From NCBI RefSeq assembly GCF_008632125.1, contig NZ_VWRN01000002.1, forward strand, positions 1-64,000: 64,000 bases of DNA. The letters run 5' to 3'. Source of the DNA: Cupriavidus cauae. Its GTDB lineage: Bacteria; Pseudomonadota; Gammaproteobacteria; Burkholderiales; Burkholderiaceae. Under the pieces are notes generated by a model. That model was given only the letters and a program-made list of their open reading frames with translations. It searched no databases and was not told the DNA's origin. The translations under genes were made by a program, and so were the position numbers. Each line of letters begins with the position of its first letter. The first letter of the stretch is position 1. Shown here in pieces: positions 1 through 9,593 of the stretch.

Positions 1-115
1 TCGGCTGTGACTGCCGCTATCGAGCGCCCACACTTATCGGTTGTTCGTTTGTTAAAGAACTCACGCGCCGGCTTTGCCGTTCGCGTCGCTGCGTTGTCAG
101 CAGCAGAGAAACGAG
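1..115 (-). promoter_or_regulatory. rRNA operon leader with boxA
   Basis: Read on the minus strand this stretch contains GTTCTTTAAC (complement of 51-60), matching the boxA antitermination element of bacterial rRNA leaders. It is followed by a CCGATAAGTGTGGGCGC segment that I recognise from Burkholderiales rRNA leader and spacer regions. The rRNA genes themselves would lie to the left of the window and are not seen. That this leads into a 16S gene is an inference from the adjacent promoter. Confidence 0.7.
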
Positions 116-144
116 ATTATGCAGAACATTTCGCTTCTCGTCAA
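116..144 (-). promoter_or_regulatory. rRNA-type sigma70 promoter
   Basis: On the minus strand there is a -35 hexamer TTGACG (complement of 139-144), a 17-bp spacer, and a -10 hexamer CATAAT (complement of 116-121). It points left into the boxA-containing leader. An A-rich tract just upstream on the minus strand (around 160-168) could act as an UP element. The remainder up to 304 holds no gene I can support. Confidence 0.7.
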
Positions 145-304
145 CAGGTTGCCAGCACTTTTTTGCTGCGGCTCCAGCACCGCAGCACCTTCACCTTCCC
201 CGCCAACCCCGCCGCCGTTCGGCTGCGAGGGGGCGAATATTAAGGGAGCGTGACAGCCATTGCAAGCGCTTTTTCGTGCGACCGTCGACGTGCCGTAAGT
301 GGCC

Positions 305-2266
305 TCAAGCTGCCTCCTTGAGCCGCCGCCACAAGGTGGTCGGACTGATGCCCAACAGGTGGCACGCCGCGGCGCGATCCCCACCGCATTCGTCCAGCAC
401 ACGGCGGATATGTTCCGCCTGGGATGAACGCGCCACTCCCGCAAGCGAATAGCTGCCTGATCGCGCACTCCCCACTGCCGGCGGCGCCGCCTCCATCCCT
501 TCGCCACCGAACAGCTCGGGCACCGTCGCACGCAACTCGCGCAGCAGCGCTTCCTCGCCGAGCGCCCTCCCCGCCAACAACACGGCAATCCGCTCCACCA
601 CGTTCTCCAGCTCGCGGATGTTCCCCGGCCAGCCATACGCCGTCAGCCGGCTGCGCGCCGCTTCCGGCAGGCTGTCCGGTCGAGGCAATCCGAGCCGTTG
701 CTGCGCGCGGCGGTACAGCAACTCGGCCAGTTCCGGCAGGTCCGCCTTCCGTTCGCGCAGCGGCGGCATGGCGATCCGCAGGATATTCAGCCGGTAATAG
801 AGATCCTGGCGAAACGCCCCGTCGCGTACGAGCGCGGCCAGATCCCGATGGGTGGCGGCGATCACGCGCACGTTGACCGGTACCGCGTCCACGCCGCCGA
901 TCGGCAGCACCTGCTTTTCCTGCAGCACGCGCAACAGCCTCGTCTGCAGGGCCGGCGGCATGTCGCCGACCTCATCCAGGAACAGGGTGCCGTTATGCGC
1001 GGACTCGAACAGCCCCGCCTTGCCGCCGCGTCGGGCGCCGGTGAATGCGCCCTCCTCGTAGCCGAACAGCTCGCTCTCGAGCAGCGCCTCGGGAAACGCC
1101 GCGCAATTGATCGCCACGAAGGGAAACGCGCGGCGCGGACTGGCATCGTGCATGCCCTGCGCCAGCACCTCCTTGCCGGTGCCGCTCTCGCCGCTGATCA
1201 GCACGGTGGAATCGACGGCCGCATAGCGCCGCGCCAGTTCGCGCAGCTGGCGCATTGCCGGCGATTCCCCCGCAAGATCGTCGAGCCGATAGCGAACCCC
1301 GGTCGTGCGCGCGCCGGCGCGCCGGCGCAGATGACGGTCGACCCGCTGGATCGCATTGGCATCCTGAATCGTCAACACCGCGCCCGCGGGACTGCCTTCC
1401 ATCAGAATCGGAATCCGATTGACCACCACCATGCGGTCGCCCAGCTTGTGGATCGCCTCGAGTTCCTTGGCGCCGGTCCGCATCACGCTGTCGAGCGACA
1501 GATCGGGAGCCAGGCCCTGCAGCTTGCGGCCGACTGCATCGGCGGCTGGCGTGCCGAGGAAGCGCTCCATCGCCGGATTGAACGACTGGATCCGCCCGTC
1601 GGCATCGACGGCCGCGACGCCCTCGTTCAGATGCGCCAGGATCGTATTGACGTATTCGCGCCGGCTAGACTCGATGCGCCGCAGCCGCGCCGCCTCGATC
1701 GCGTCCTCGAGCGCGAGCTTGACCGACTGCCCCGAGTACAGGAACACCCCCGTCAGCCCGAGCCGATCCGCGAGTTCCGTCACGAGCCCGGGTCCGACCA
1801 CGACCTCGATGCCCTCCTGCCGCAGCGCCTTGACGCGCACCGTGGCGTCGTCCTCGGTCAAATACGTATACGACGGAATCGGCAGGCCGAACTCCCTCGC
1901 AAACTCGTCGACTTCGGGATACGTGGCGGCGTGGGTCACCAGCGCGACCCGCGGCGAGATGCGCCGCGCGGTAGCGAGCGCGCTGAGCACGTCGAACCCC
2001 GTTACCTTGACCAGCGTGACCGGCACGTCCACATGCTGGCGCAGATAGGCGCCGTTCGAGCCGGCCGCGACCACCGCATCGAGCCGCCCTTCCCTGGCCT
2101 CCCGGGCGATCGCACTGGCGGCCGCCTCGTAGCCCTTGCCGACGAGCCGGAAGTCCGCCTGGGCGGCATAGGAAGGAATCAGATCGGCGAAGGCACGCGA
2201 CAGCCGGCTGATGCCGACCGCCCAGATGCGAGGCCGGCCAGGAGGAATCGGGGTAGCGGGAGTCAT
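305..2266 (-). CDS. prpR: PrpR, sigma54-dependent propionate regulator
   Basis: A 653-residue enhancer-binding protein that activates the divergent methylcitrate genes, in other species in response to 2-methylcitrate. The PrpR N-terminal sensor domain spans roughly residues 15-200 and a PAS-like region 210-320. A sigma54 AAA+ domain covers about 345-570, with Walker A GESGTGKE and the sigma54-contact loop GAFTGA. A Fis-type helix-turn-helix lies at the C-terminus (LLGISPTTLWRRL). The ATG at 2266 was chosen because the sensor domain begins directly after it. The frame stays open 80 codons further upstream, but that extension would cross the intergenic control region. Length matches the family. 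Divergent orientation to prpB and a sigma54 promoter in the gap support the assignment. Confidence 0.93.
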   Translation of the reverse strand: MTPATPIPPGRPRIWAVGISRLSRAFADLIPSYAAQADFRLVGKGYEAAASAIAREAREGRLDAVVAAGSNGAYLRQHVDVPVTLVKVTGFDVLSALATARRISPRVALVTHAATYPEVDEFAREFGLPIPSYTYLTEDDATVRVKALRQEGIEVVVGPGLVTELADRLGLTGVFLYSGQSVKLALEDAIEAARLRRIESSRREYVNTILAHLNEGVAAVDADGRIQSFNPAMERFLGTPAADAVGRKLQGLAPDLSLDSVMRTGAKELEAIHKLGDRMVVVNRIPILMEGSPAGAVLTIQDANAIQRVDRHLRRRAGARTTGVRYRLDDLAGESPAMRQLRELARRYAAVDSTVLISGESGTGKEVLAQGMHDASPRRAFPFVAINCAAFPEALLESELFGYEEGAFTGARRGGKAGLFESAHNGTLFLDEVGDMPPALQTRLLRVLQEKQVLPIGGVDAVPVNVRVIAATHRDLAALVRDGAFRQDLYYRLNILRIAMPPLRERKADLPELAELLYRRAQQRLGLPRPDSLPEAARSRLTAYGWPGNIRELENVVERIAVLLAGRALGEEALLRELRATVPELFGGEGMEAAPPAVGSARSGSYSLAGVARSSQAEHIRRVLDECGGDRAAACHLLGISPTTLWRRLKEAA

Positions 2267-2424
2267 GGATCGAAGGAAAATGGCGAACGCCGCAAGCCAC
2301 GGCCAACGCGAAACAAGGCGGCGAACGCTGCAAACCGCAGTCAGCGGACGAACAAAACCGGCCACAATAGGACGTTGACGCCAGCACGTTACGCACCGCC
2401 GCCGCATTCTGCGCCCACCGGCGC

Positions 2425-2466
2425 TGCATTTCAACTCACGGAGATGGAATTCAAACTTGAAATGCA
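2425..2466. promoter_or_regulatory. Putative PrpR upstream activator site
   Basis: A perfect 10-bp inverted repeat, TGCATTTCAA at 2425-2434 and TTGAAATGCA at 2457-2466, has a 22-bp centre. A nested palindrome TTCAA-AC-TTGAA lies at 2450-2461. It sits about 100-140 bp upstream of the sigma54 promoter, the usual distance for an enhancer-type site. PrpR is the only encoded candidate to bind it; binding is inferred. Confidence 0.65.
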
Positions 2467-2563
2467 ACTCAAGCGTCGGACACGCCACCTGAGGCGGCGA
2501 AAACACCCGCTAGCCCTTGCCCGGACTGGCCAAACCAAGCGGCCTCGCACACCGCCACGCCGT

Positions 2564-2579
2564 TGGCACGCCGCTTGCG
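2564..2579 (+). promoter_or_regulatory. sigma54 (-24/-12) promoter of prpB
   Basis: TGGCACG-CCGC-TTGCG matches the sigma54 consensus TGGCACG-N4-TTGCW apart from the last base. The invariant GG at 2565-2566 and GC at 2577-2578 are separated by exactly 10 bp. Transcription would start near 2590, about 24 nt before the prpB ATG. This agrees with PrpR being a sigma54 activator. Confidence 0.9.
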
Positions 2580-2613
2580 CTCTGCCGGCATTCCGCTCAC
2601 CCAGGACGCCATC

Positions 2614-3522
2614 ATGACCCTGACCTCCCAAGACCTGGCCCGCTCGGCCGGCGCCCGTTTCCGCCAGGCCCTGGCCGACGAGCAGCCGCTGCAGGTCGTC
2701 GGCACCATCAACGCCAACCACGCCCTGCTGGCCAAGCGCGCCGGCTACCGCGCGATCTACCTGTCCGGCGGCGGCGTCGCGGCCGGCTCGCTGGGCCTGC
2801 CCGATCTCGGCATCTCGAACCTCGACGACGTGCTGACCGACATCCGCCGCATCACCGATGTCTGCGACGTGCCGCTGCTGGTCGACGTCGACACCGGCTT
2901 CGGCGCCTCGGCCTTCAACGTGGCGCGCACCACGCGCTCGCTGATCAAGTTCGGCGCCGCCGCAATGCACATCGAGGACCAGGTCGGCGCCAAGCGCTGC
3001 GGCCACCGGCCGAACAAGGAGATCGTCTCGCAGGACGAGATGGTCGACCGCATCAAGGCCGCGGTCGACGCGCGCACCGACGAGCATTTCGTCATCATGG
3101 CGCGCACCGACGCGCTGGCGGTCGAGGGCCTGGACAAGGCGATCGAACGCGCGGTGGCCTGCGTCGAGGCCGGCGCCGATGCGATCTTCCCGGAGGCGAT
3201 GACCGACCTGTCGATGTACCGCAAGTTCGTCGACGCGGTGAAGGTGCCCGTGCTGGCCAACATCACCGAGTTCGGCGCCACGCCGCTGTTTACGCGCGAC
3301 GAGCTGGCCGGCGCCGGCGTCGCGATGGTCCTCTACCCGCTGTCGGCGTTCCGCGCGATGAACAAGGCCGCCGAGAACGTCTACGCGGCGATCCGCCGCG
3401 ACGGCACCCAGCAGAACGTGCTGGACACCATGCAGACGCGCGCCGAGCTCTACGAGAGCATCGGCTACCATGCATACGAACAGAAGCTGGATGCGCTGTT
3501 CGCGCAAGCCAAGGCCAAGTAA
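2614..3522 (+). CDS. prpB: 2-methylisocitrate lyase
   Basis: Cleaves 2-methylisocitrate to pyruvate and succinate, the last step of the methylcitrate cycle. The 302-residue protein has the isocitrate-lyase/PEP-mutase fold signature, with the active-site KRCGH motif ([11 protein letters not shown]) and the metal-site segment LVDVDTGFG. Length is typical for PrpB. The ATG at 2614 follows a short AGGA and comes shortly after the sigma54 promoter; the upstream in-frame start would lie over that promoter. It is the first gene of the prpBC-acnD-prpF operon and is 28 bp from prpC. Confidence 0.96.
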   Translation: MTLTSQDLARSAGARFRQALADEQPLQVVGTINANHALLAKRAGYRAIYLSGGGVAAGSLGLPDLGISNLDDVLTDIRRITDVCDVPLLVDVDTGFGASAFNVARTTRSLIKFGAAAMHIEDQVGAKRCGHRPNKEIVSQDEMVDRIKAAVDARTDEHFVIMARTDALAVEGLDKAIERAVACVEAGADAIFPEAMTDLSMYRKFVDAVKVPVLANITEFGATPLFTRDELAGAGVAMVLYPLSAFRAMNKAAENVYAAIRRDGTQQNVLDTMQTRAELYESIGYHAYEQKLDALFAQAKAK

Positions 3523-3550
3523 TCAGAACAGAGCGAAGCAAGGAGACGAC

Positions 3551-4711
3551 ATGTCCGAAGCCACTCCGGCGCAAGCCACCCCGAAGCCCAAGAAATCCGT
3601 CGCGCTGTCCGGCGTCGTCGCCGGCAATACCGCGCTGTGTACGGTCGGCCGCAGCGGCAACGACCTGCACTATCGCGGCTACGACATCCTCGACGTTGCC
3701 GAGACCTGCGAATTCGAAGAGATCGCCTATCTGCTGGTGCACGGCAAGCTGCCGACCCAGGCCGAGCTGAACGGCTACAAGGCCAAGCTGCGCGCGCTGC
3801 GCGGCCTGCCCGCCAACGTCAAGGCCGCGCTGGAATGGGTTCCGGCCTCGGCCCATCCGATGGACGTGATGCGCACCGGCGTGTCGGTGCTCGGCACGGT
3901 GCTGCCCGAGAAGGAAGACCACAATCTGCCGGGCGCGCGCGACATCGCCGACCGCCTGATGGCCTCGCTCGGCTCGATGCTGCTGTACTGGTACCACTAC
4001 AGCCATAACGGCCGGCGCATCGAGGTCGAGACCGACGACGATTCGATCGGCGGCCACTTCCTGCATCTGCTGCACGGCCGCAAGCCCAGCGAGCTGTGGG
4101 AACGCGCGATGCACACCTCGCTGAACCTGTACGCCGAGCACGAATTCAACGCGTCGACCTTCACCGGCCGCGTGATCGCCGGCACGGGCTCCGACATGTA
4201 TTCGGCGATCTGCGGCGCGATCGGCGCGCTGCGCGGCCCCAAGCACGGCGGCGCCAACGAGGTCGCGTTCGAGATTCAGAAGCGCTACGACACGCCCGAC
4301 GAGGCCCAGGCCGACATCACCCGCCGCGTCGAGAACAAGGAAGTCGTGATCGGCTTCGGCCATCCGGTCTACACGACCGGCGATCCGCGCAACCAGGTGA
4401 TCAAGGAAGTCGCGCGCCGCCTGTCGAAGGACGCCGGCTCGATGAAGATGTTCGACATCGCCGAGCGCCTGGAGACCACGATGTGGGACATCAAGAAGAT
4501 GTTCCCCAATCTCGACTGGTTCAGCGCCGTCAGTTACCACATGATGGGCGTGCCGACCGCGATGTTCACGCCGCTGTTCGTGATCGCGCGGACCTCCGGC
4601 TGGGCCGCGCACATCATCGAGCAACGCATCGACAACAAGATCATCCGCCCGAGCGCCAACTACATCGGCCCGGACAACCTGAAGTTCGTGCCGATCGAGA
4701 AGCGCCGCTGA
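3551..4711 (+). CDS. prpC: 2-methylcitrate synthase
   Basis: Condenses propionyl-CoA with oxaloacetate to 2-methylcitrate. The 386-residue protein shows the citrate-synthase active-site regions: HGGANE (His), [13 protein letters not shown] (second His region) and [13 protein letters not shown] (Asp region). A strong Shine-Dalgarno AAGGAG lies 6 bp before the ATG at 3551. The start codon inside the end of prpB in this frame was rejected for lack of a ribosome-binding site. PrpC is separated from ordinary citrate synthase by shorter length and by its cluster with prpB and acnD. There is no prpE (propionyl-CoA synthetase) in the cluster. Confidence 0.96.
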   Translation: MSEATPAQATPKPKKSVALSGVVAGNTALCTVGRSGNDLHYRGYDILDVAETCEFEEIAYLLVHGKLPTQAELNGYKAKLRALRGLPANVKAALEWVPASAHPMDVMRTGVSVLGTVLPEKEDHNLPGARDIADRLMASLGSMLLYWYHYSHNGRRIEVETDDDSIGGHFLHLLHGRKPSELWERAMHTSLNLYAEHEFNASTFTGRVIAGTGSDMYSAICGAIGALRGPKHGGANEVAFEIQKRYDTPDEAQADITRRVENKEVVIGFGHPVYTTGDPRNQVIKEVARRLSKDAGSMKMFDIAERLETTMWDIKKMFPNLDWFSAVSYHMMGVPTAMFTPLFVIARTSGWAAHIIEQRIDNKIIRPSANYIGPDNLKFVPIEKRR

Positions 4712-4772
4712 TGCGGCAGATCCGGGCGGGAGCGGCCGCGCCACGCGCTCCGCTTCCGCCCGCAGTCCGCAT
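4711..4772 (+). other. Long hairpin between prpC and acnD
   Basis: An inner stem pairs 4724-4735 (GGGCGGGAGCGG) with 4750-4761 (CCGCTTCCGCCC); 11 pairs are Watson-Crick and one is G-U. An outer stem pairs ATGCGG (4711-4716) with CCGCAT (4767-4772). No T-run follows, so it is not a classical intrinsic terminator. It could protect or separate the prpBC message from acnD-prpF. Confidence 0.55.
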
Positions 4773-4826
4773 GTCCCCACGACACACCACGGCGCGCCGA
4801 GCACGACCCGTATTGATCCCCTCCCC

Positions 4827-7448
4827 ATGAATACTGCCTACCGCAAACCGCTGCCCGGCACGGGCCTGGACTATTTCGACGCACGCGCCGCGGTCGATGC
4901 AATCCAGCCCGGCGCCTATGACAAGCTGCCCTACACCTCGCGCGTGCTCGCCGAAAACCTGGTGCGCCGCTGCGACCCGTCGCTGCTGAACGCGGCGCTG
5001 ACCCAGCTGATCGAACGCAAGCGCGAGCTGGACTTCCCGTGGTTCCCTGCGCGCGTGGTCTGCCACGACATCCTCGGCCAGACCGCGCTGGTGGACCTCG
5101 CCGGCCTGCGCGATGCGATCGCCGACCAGGGCGGCGATCCGGCCCAGGTCAATCCGGTGGTGCCGGTCCAGCTGATCGTCGACCATTCGCTGGCGGTCGA
5201 GCACGGCGGTTTCGACAAGGATGCCTTCGCCAAGAACCGCGCGATCGAGGAGCGCCGCAACGAGGATCGCTTCCACTTCATCGAGTGGACCCGCAAGGCG
5301 TTCAAGAACGTCGACGTGATCCCGCCGGGCAACGGCATCATGCATCAGATCAATCTGGAGCGGATGTCGCCGGTGATCCATGCCGTCGACGGCGTCGCCT
5401 ACCCCGACACGCTGGTCGGCACCGACAGCCATACGCCCCATGTCGACGCGCTGGGCGTGATCGCCATCGGCGTGGGCGGCCTCGAGGCCGAGAACGTGAT
5501 GCTGGGCCGCGCGTCGTGGATGCGGCTGCCGGACATCGTCGGCGTCGAGCTGCGCGGCAAGCCGCAGTCGGGCATCACCGCGACCGACATCGTGCTGGCG
5601 CTGACCGAATTCCTGCGCAGCCAGCGCGTGGTGGGCGCCTATCTCGAATTCCGCGGCGAAGGCGCGGCCAGCCTGACGCTGGGCGATCGCGCGACCATCT
5701 CCAACATGGCCCCCGAATACGGCGCCACCGCGGCGATGTTCTTCATCGACGGCCAGACCATCGACTATCTGCGCCTGACCGGCCGCAGCGACGAGCAGGT
5801 GCGTCTGGTCGAGACCTACGCGAAGACGGCGGGCCTGTGGGCCGATACGCTGGAGGACGCCGAATACGAGCGCGTGCTCGAGTTCGACCTGTCGACCGTG
5901 GTCCGCAACATGGCCGGCCCGTCGAACCCGCACAAGCGCCTGCCGACCACCGCGCTGGCGGAACGGGGCATCGCCGGCCAATGGCAGGAAGTGCCGGGAC
6001 AGATGCCGGACGGCGCCGTGATCATCGCCGCCATCACCAGCTGCACCAACACCAGCAATCCGCGCAACGTGATCGCCGCCGGCCTGCTGGCGCGCAACGC
6101 CAACGCGCGCGGCCTGACGCGCAAGCCCTGGGTCAAGTCCTCGCTCGCGCCGGGCTCCAAGGTCGTGCAGCTGTATCTGGAGGAAGCCGGACTGCTGCCC
6201 GAGCTCGAACGGCTGGGCTTCGGCATCGTCGCGTTCGCCTGCACCACCTGCAACGGCATGTCGGGCGCGCTCGATCCGGCGATCCAGCAGGAGATCGTCG
6301 AGCGCGACCTGTATGCGACCGCGGTGCTGTCGGGCAACCGCAATTTCGACGGCCGCATCCATCCCTACGCGAAGCAGGCCTTCCTGGCCTCGCCGCCGCT
6401 GGTGGTCGCCTACGCGATCGCCGGCACCATCCGCTTCGACATCGAGCGCGACGTGCTGGGCCACGACGCGAACGGCCAGCCGGTGACGCTGAAGGACATC
6501 TGGCCGAGCGACGAGGAGATCGATGCGATCGTCGCGCAAAGCGTCAAGCCCGAGCAGTTCCGCAAGGTCTACGAGCCGATGTTCGCGGTACAGGCGGCCA
6601 ACGCCGAGACCATCAGCCCGCTGTACGACTGGCGGCCGCAGAGCACCTATATCCGCCGCCCGCCGTACTGGGAAGGCGCGCTGGCCGGGGAGCGCACGCT
6701 CAAGGGCCTGCGTCCGCTGGCGGTGCTCGGCGACAACATCACCACCGACCACCTGTCGCCGTCCAACGCGATCCTGCCCGACAGCGCCGCCGGCGAATAC
6801 CTGGCGAAGATGGGCCTGCCCGAGGAAGACTTCAATTCGTACGCGACCCACCGCGGCGACCACCTGACCGCGCAGCGCGCGACCTTCGCCAACCCGACCT
6901 TGGTCAATGAAATGGCGGTGGTCGACGGCAAGGTCAGGAAGGGTTCGCTGGCGCGCATCGAGCCGGAGGGCAAGGTCGTGCGCATGTGGGAAGCGATCGA
7001 GACCTACATGGAGCGCAAGCAGCCGCTGATCATCATCGCCGGCGCCGACTACGGCCAGGGCTCGTCGCGCGACTGGGCAGCCAAGGGCGTGCGGCTGGCC
7101 GGCGTGGAGGCGATCGTCGCCGAAGGCTTCGAGCGGATCCACCGCACCAATCTGATCGGCATGGGCGTGCTACCGCTGGAGTTCAAGCCGGGCACCAACC
7201 GCCTGACGCTGCAGATCGACGGCACCGAGACCTTCGACGTAATCGGCGAGCGCAAGCCGCGCGCGGACCTGACGCTGGTGATCCACCGCAGGAACGGCGA
7301 GCGCGTCGAGACCGCGGTGACCTGCCGGCTCGATACCGCCGAGGAAGTGTCGATCTACGAAGCCGGCGGCGTGCTGCAGCGCTTCGCGCAGGACTTCCTC
7401 GATTCGACCAAGGCGGCGCGGGCGGCCTCGGCCGCATCGGCCGCATGA
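4827..7448 (+). CDS. acnD: Fe/S-dependent 2-methylisocitrate dehydratase AcnD
   Basis: An aconitase-superfamily enzyme of 873 residues that dehydrates 2-methylcitrate in organisms lacking PrpD; it works together with PrpF. The cluster ligands are visible as SCTNTSNP and CTTCNGMSG. Substrate/swivel-domain motifs include GTDSHTPHVDALG and a late GSSRDWAAKG. Length fits AcnD rather than the longer AcnB. The ATG at 4827 lies 115 bp after prpC, and the gap holds a large hairpin. Position between prpC and prpF distinguishes it from a TCA-cycle AcnA. Confidence 0.95.
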   Translation: MNTAYRKPLPGTGLDYFDARAAVDAIQPGAYDKLPYTSRVLAENLVRRCDPSLLNAALTQLIERKRELDFPWFPARVVCHDILGQTALVDLAGLRDAIADQGGDPAQVNPVVPVQLIVDHSLAVEHGGFDKDAFAKNRAIEERRNEDRFHFIEWTRKAFKNVDVIPPGNGIMHQINLERMSPVIHAVDGVAYPDTLVGTDSHTPHVDALGVIAIGVGGLEAENVMLGRASWMRLPDIVGVELRGKPQSGITATDIVLALTEFLRSQRVVGAYLEFRGEGAASLTLGDRATISNMAPEYGATAAMFFIDGQTIDYLRLTGRSDEQVRLVETYAKTAGLWADTLEDAEYERVLEFDLSTVVRNMAGPSNPHKRLPTTALAERGIAGQWQEVPGQMPDGAVIIAAITSCTNTSNPRNVIAAGLLARNANARGLTRKPWVKSSLAPGSKVVQLYLEEAGLLPELERLGFGIVAFACTTCNGMSGALDPAIQQEIVERDLYATAVLSGNRNFDGRIHPYAKQAFLASPPLVVAYAIAGTIRFDIERDVLGHDANGQPVTLKDIWPSDEEIDAIVAQSVKPEQFRKVYEPMFAVQAANAETISPLYDWRPQSTYIRRPPYWEGALAGERTLKGLRPLAVLGDNITTDHLSPSNAILPDSAAGEYLAKMGLPEEDFNSYATHRGDHLTAQRATFANPTLVNEMAVVDGKVRKGSLARIEPEGKVVRMWEAIETYMERKQPLIIIAGADYGQGSSRDWAAKGVRLAGVEAIVAEGFERIHRTNLIGMGVLPLEFKPGTNRLTLQIDGTETFDVIGERKPRADLTLVIHRRNGERVETAVTCRLDTAEEVSIYEAGGVLQRFAQDFLDSTKAARAASAASAA

Positions 7449-7489
7449 ACCGGGCGCGGCGCTCCACCCTGAATCAGCACGAGGCATCC

Positions 7490-8689
7490 ATGGTTTCCCT
7501 TCCCCAGATCCGCATCCCCGCCACCTATATGCGTGGCGGCACCAGCAAGGGCGTGTTCTTCCGCCTGCAGGACCTGCCCGAGGCGGCGCAGTCGCCGGGC
7601 CCCGCCCGCGATGCGCTGCTGATGCGCGTGATCGGCAGCCCCGACCCGTACGGCAAGCAGATCGACGGCATGGGCGCGGCGACGTCGAGCACCAGCAAGA
7701 CGGTGATCGTGTCGCGCAGCAGCCGGCCGGGCCACGACGTCGACTACCTGTTCGGCCAGGTCGCGATCGACCAGCCCTTCGTCGACTGGAGCGGCAACTG
7801 CGGCAACCTGTCCGCCGCGGTGGGCCCGTTCGCGATCTCCGCCGGGCTGATCGATCCGGCGCGCATCCCGCGCGAGGGCGTCGCCACCGTGCGCATCTGG
7901 CAGGCCAATATCGGCAAGACGATCGTCTCGCATGTGCCGATCGTCGACGGCATGGTCAAGGAGACCGGCGACTTCGAGCTGGACGGCGTGACCTTCCCCG
8001 CCGCCGAGATCATGCTCGAGTTCATGGACCCGGCGGCCGAGGAGGAAGGCGGCGGCGGCGCGATGTTCCCGACCGGCAACCTGGTCGACGACCTCGAAGT
8101 GCCCGGCGTCGGCACGCTGCAGGCGACGATGATCAATGCCGGCATTCCGACCATCTTCGTCAACGCCGACGTGATCGGCTACACCGGCACCGAGCTGCAG
8201 GAGGCGATCAATGGCGATCCCAAGGCGCTGGCGATGTTCGAGACCATCCGCGCCTACGGGGCCGTGCGCATGGGCCTGATCCAGAACGTGGACGAGGCCG
8301 CGCGGCGCCAGCACACGCCCAAGGTGGCCTTCGTCGCCCCGCCGGCCAGCTATACCGCGTCGAGCGGCAAGCCGGTGCGGGCGGAAGACATCGACCTGCT
8401 GGTGCGCGCGCTGTCGATGGGCAAGCTGCACCACGCGATGATGGGCACGGCGGCGGTGGCGATCGGCACCGCGGCGGCCATTCCCGGCACCCTGGTCAAT
8501 CTCGCCGCCGGCGGCGGCAATCGCCAGGCCGTGCGCTTCGGCCATCCGTCCGGCACGCTGCGCGTCGGCGCCGAGGCGGAGCAGGTGGACGGCGAATGGG
8601 TAGTGAAGAAGGCCATCATGAGCCGCAGCGCCCGGATCCTGATGGAAGGCTGGGTGCGGGTGCCGGGCGACTGGAACCCGGTTGCCTGA
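7490..8689 (+). CDS. prpF: 2-methylaconitate isomerase PrpF
   Basis: Isomerises the trans/cis 2-methylaconitate produced by AcnD. The 399-residue protein has the PrpF-family start YMRGGTSKGVFF and a diaminopimelate-epimerase-like fold, with the SGNCGNL segment near residue 105. The ATG at 7490 lies 41 bp after acnD, behind a GAGGC stretch. It completes the PrpD-independent route. The end is followed by a perfect hairpin at 8698-8724. Confidence 0.95.
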   Translation: MVSLPQIRIPATYMRGGTSKGVFFRLQDLPEAAQSPGPARDALLMRVIGSPDPYGKQIDGMGAATSSTSKTVIVSRSSRPGHDVDYLFGQVAIDQPFVDWSGNCGNLSAAVGPFAISAGLIDPARIPREGVATVRIWQANIGKTIVSHVPIVDGMVKETGDFELDGVTFPAAEIMLEFMDPAAEEEGGGGAMFPTGNLVDDLEVPGVGTLQATMINAGIPTIFVNADVIGYTGTELQEAINGDPKALAMFETIRAYGAVRMGLIQNVDEAARRQHTPKVAFVAPPASYTASSGKPVRAEDIDLLVRALSMGKLHHAMMGTAAVAIGTAAAIPGTLVNLAAGGGNRQAVRFGHPSGTLRVGAEAEQVDGEWVVKKAIMSRSARILMEGWVRVPGDWNPVA

Positions 8690-8697
8690 TGGCAGGG

Positions 8698-8724
8698 ATG
8701 CCGGGCCGCTTGTCGGCCCGGCAT
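8698..8724 (+). terminator. Hairpin after prpF
   Basis: A perfect 10-bp stem ATGCCGGGCC / GGCCCGGCAT with a 7-nt loop starts 8 bp after the prpF stop. There is no T-tract, so it may be a Rho-assisted terminator or a 3' stabilising hairpin. Further on (about 8815-8850) CGGCCCGTCT is repeated three times. Confidence 0.5.
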
Positions 8725-8866
8725 GTCATGGCGGTGGGCGGGAAATCTCGCGGTTAATTGCGTTTCAATGCAATGTCCAACGGGACGACGGTCACCGCAC
8801 AGCGGCGGACAGTCCCGTCTCGGCCCGTCTCGGCCCGTCTCGGCAGCGCCCGGGCCTCCTTGGCCC

Positions 8867-9337
8867 TCAACCAAACAACACGCTGTTCATCAGCGCCTTC
8901 GCCACCACGGTGCCGGCCTCCGGCCGTTCGGCATAGACCGTGATCTCCGTGGCGATCTGCCGCTGGCCGCGGCGCACCACCGTCGCCACGGCGCGCAGCG
9001 CGGCCGCCTCGGCCGGCGCCACATACTGGATCGACAGCGCGCTGGTCGCGCCGCCGCGCACCTTGTCCGGGTCCGCGCCGGACGCCGCCGCCGCCGCGCC
9101 GGCGATATCGATCAGCGTCGCAATCACGCCCCCGTGCACCGTCTTGCCGACCGTGACATTGCCGGGACTGAACGGCAGCACCAGCTCGACATGCTCGGGC
9201 GCCAGCACGTCGAGCGCGACGCCGAGCGTGCGGGCCACCGGCGAGCCGATCAGGATTTCCTCGACCATCGCGCGAATGCGGGGCGCGACCTCGGCATAGG
9301 TGCCGGTGGCGGAGAGTGGGGTCAGGGAAGACATCAT
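8867..9337 (-). CDS. PaaI-family hotdog thioesterase
   Basis: A protein of about 156 residues with the PaaI/acyl-CoA thioesterase hotdog core. GKTVHGGVIATLIDIAGAAAA contains the HGG turn and the catalytic acidic residue on the long helix, followed by LSIQYVAPAE. It probably hydrolyses an acyl- or aryl-CoA ester; the substrate is unknown. Two adjacent ATGs (9337 and 9334) follow AGGAG; the first has 5-bp and the second 8-bp spacing, so 9334 is equally possible. It is convergent with prpF and its role in propionate metabolism is not evident. Confidence 0.85.
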   Translation of the reverse strand: MMSSLTPLSATGTYAEVAPRIRAMVEEILIGSPVARTLGVALDVLAPEHVELVLPFSPGNVTVGKTVHGGVIATLIDIAGAAAAASGADPDKVRGGATSALSIQYVAPAEAAALRAVATVVRRGQRQIATEITVYAERPEAGTVVAKALMNSVLFG

Positions 9338-9593
9338 GCGGGCTCCTGAAGTAGGCTGAAGGGTCTGTCGTGGTGAGTCCATGATGGCTGCCGGCGCGGC
9401 CGACGCTCAATTACCCGGCAGGTAATCCGATCGACGACGCGGCAGCCGACGCCGGTAGCCGACGCCGGTGGACAACGCCGGTGGACAACGCCGGTGGACG
9501 ATGCAGTGGTCGACGCGCTGAGCGGAAATATTGCCGATCGGCGCCACACCGCGCTACGGCACCGCCCCACCCCGCCGCTTATAATGGCCGCCT

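Noticed and set aside
4641..7142. Long minus-strand frame opposite acnD
   Set aside because: Composition is typical of an antisense shadow and acnD is a certain gene on the other strand.
2614..8689. Methylcitrate cluster seemed to lack prpD
   Set aside because: AcnD plus PrpF replaces PrpD; the cluster is complete for this variant apart from prpE, which is often elsewhere.
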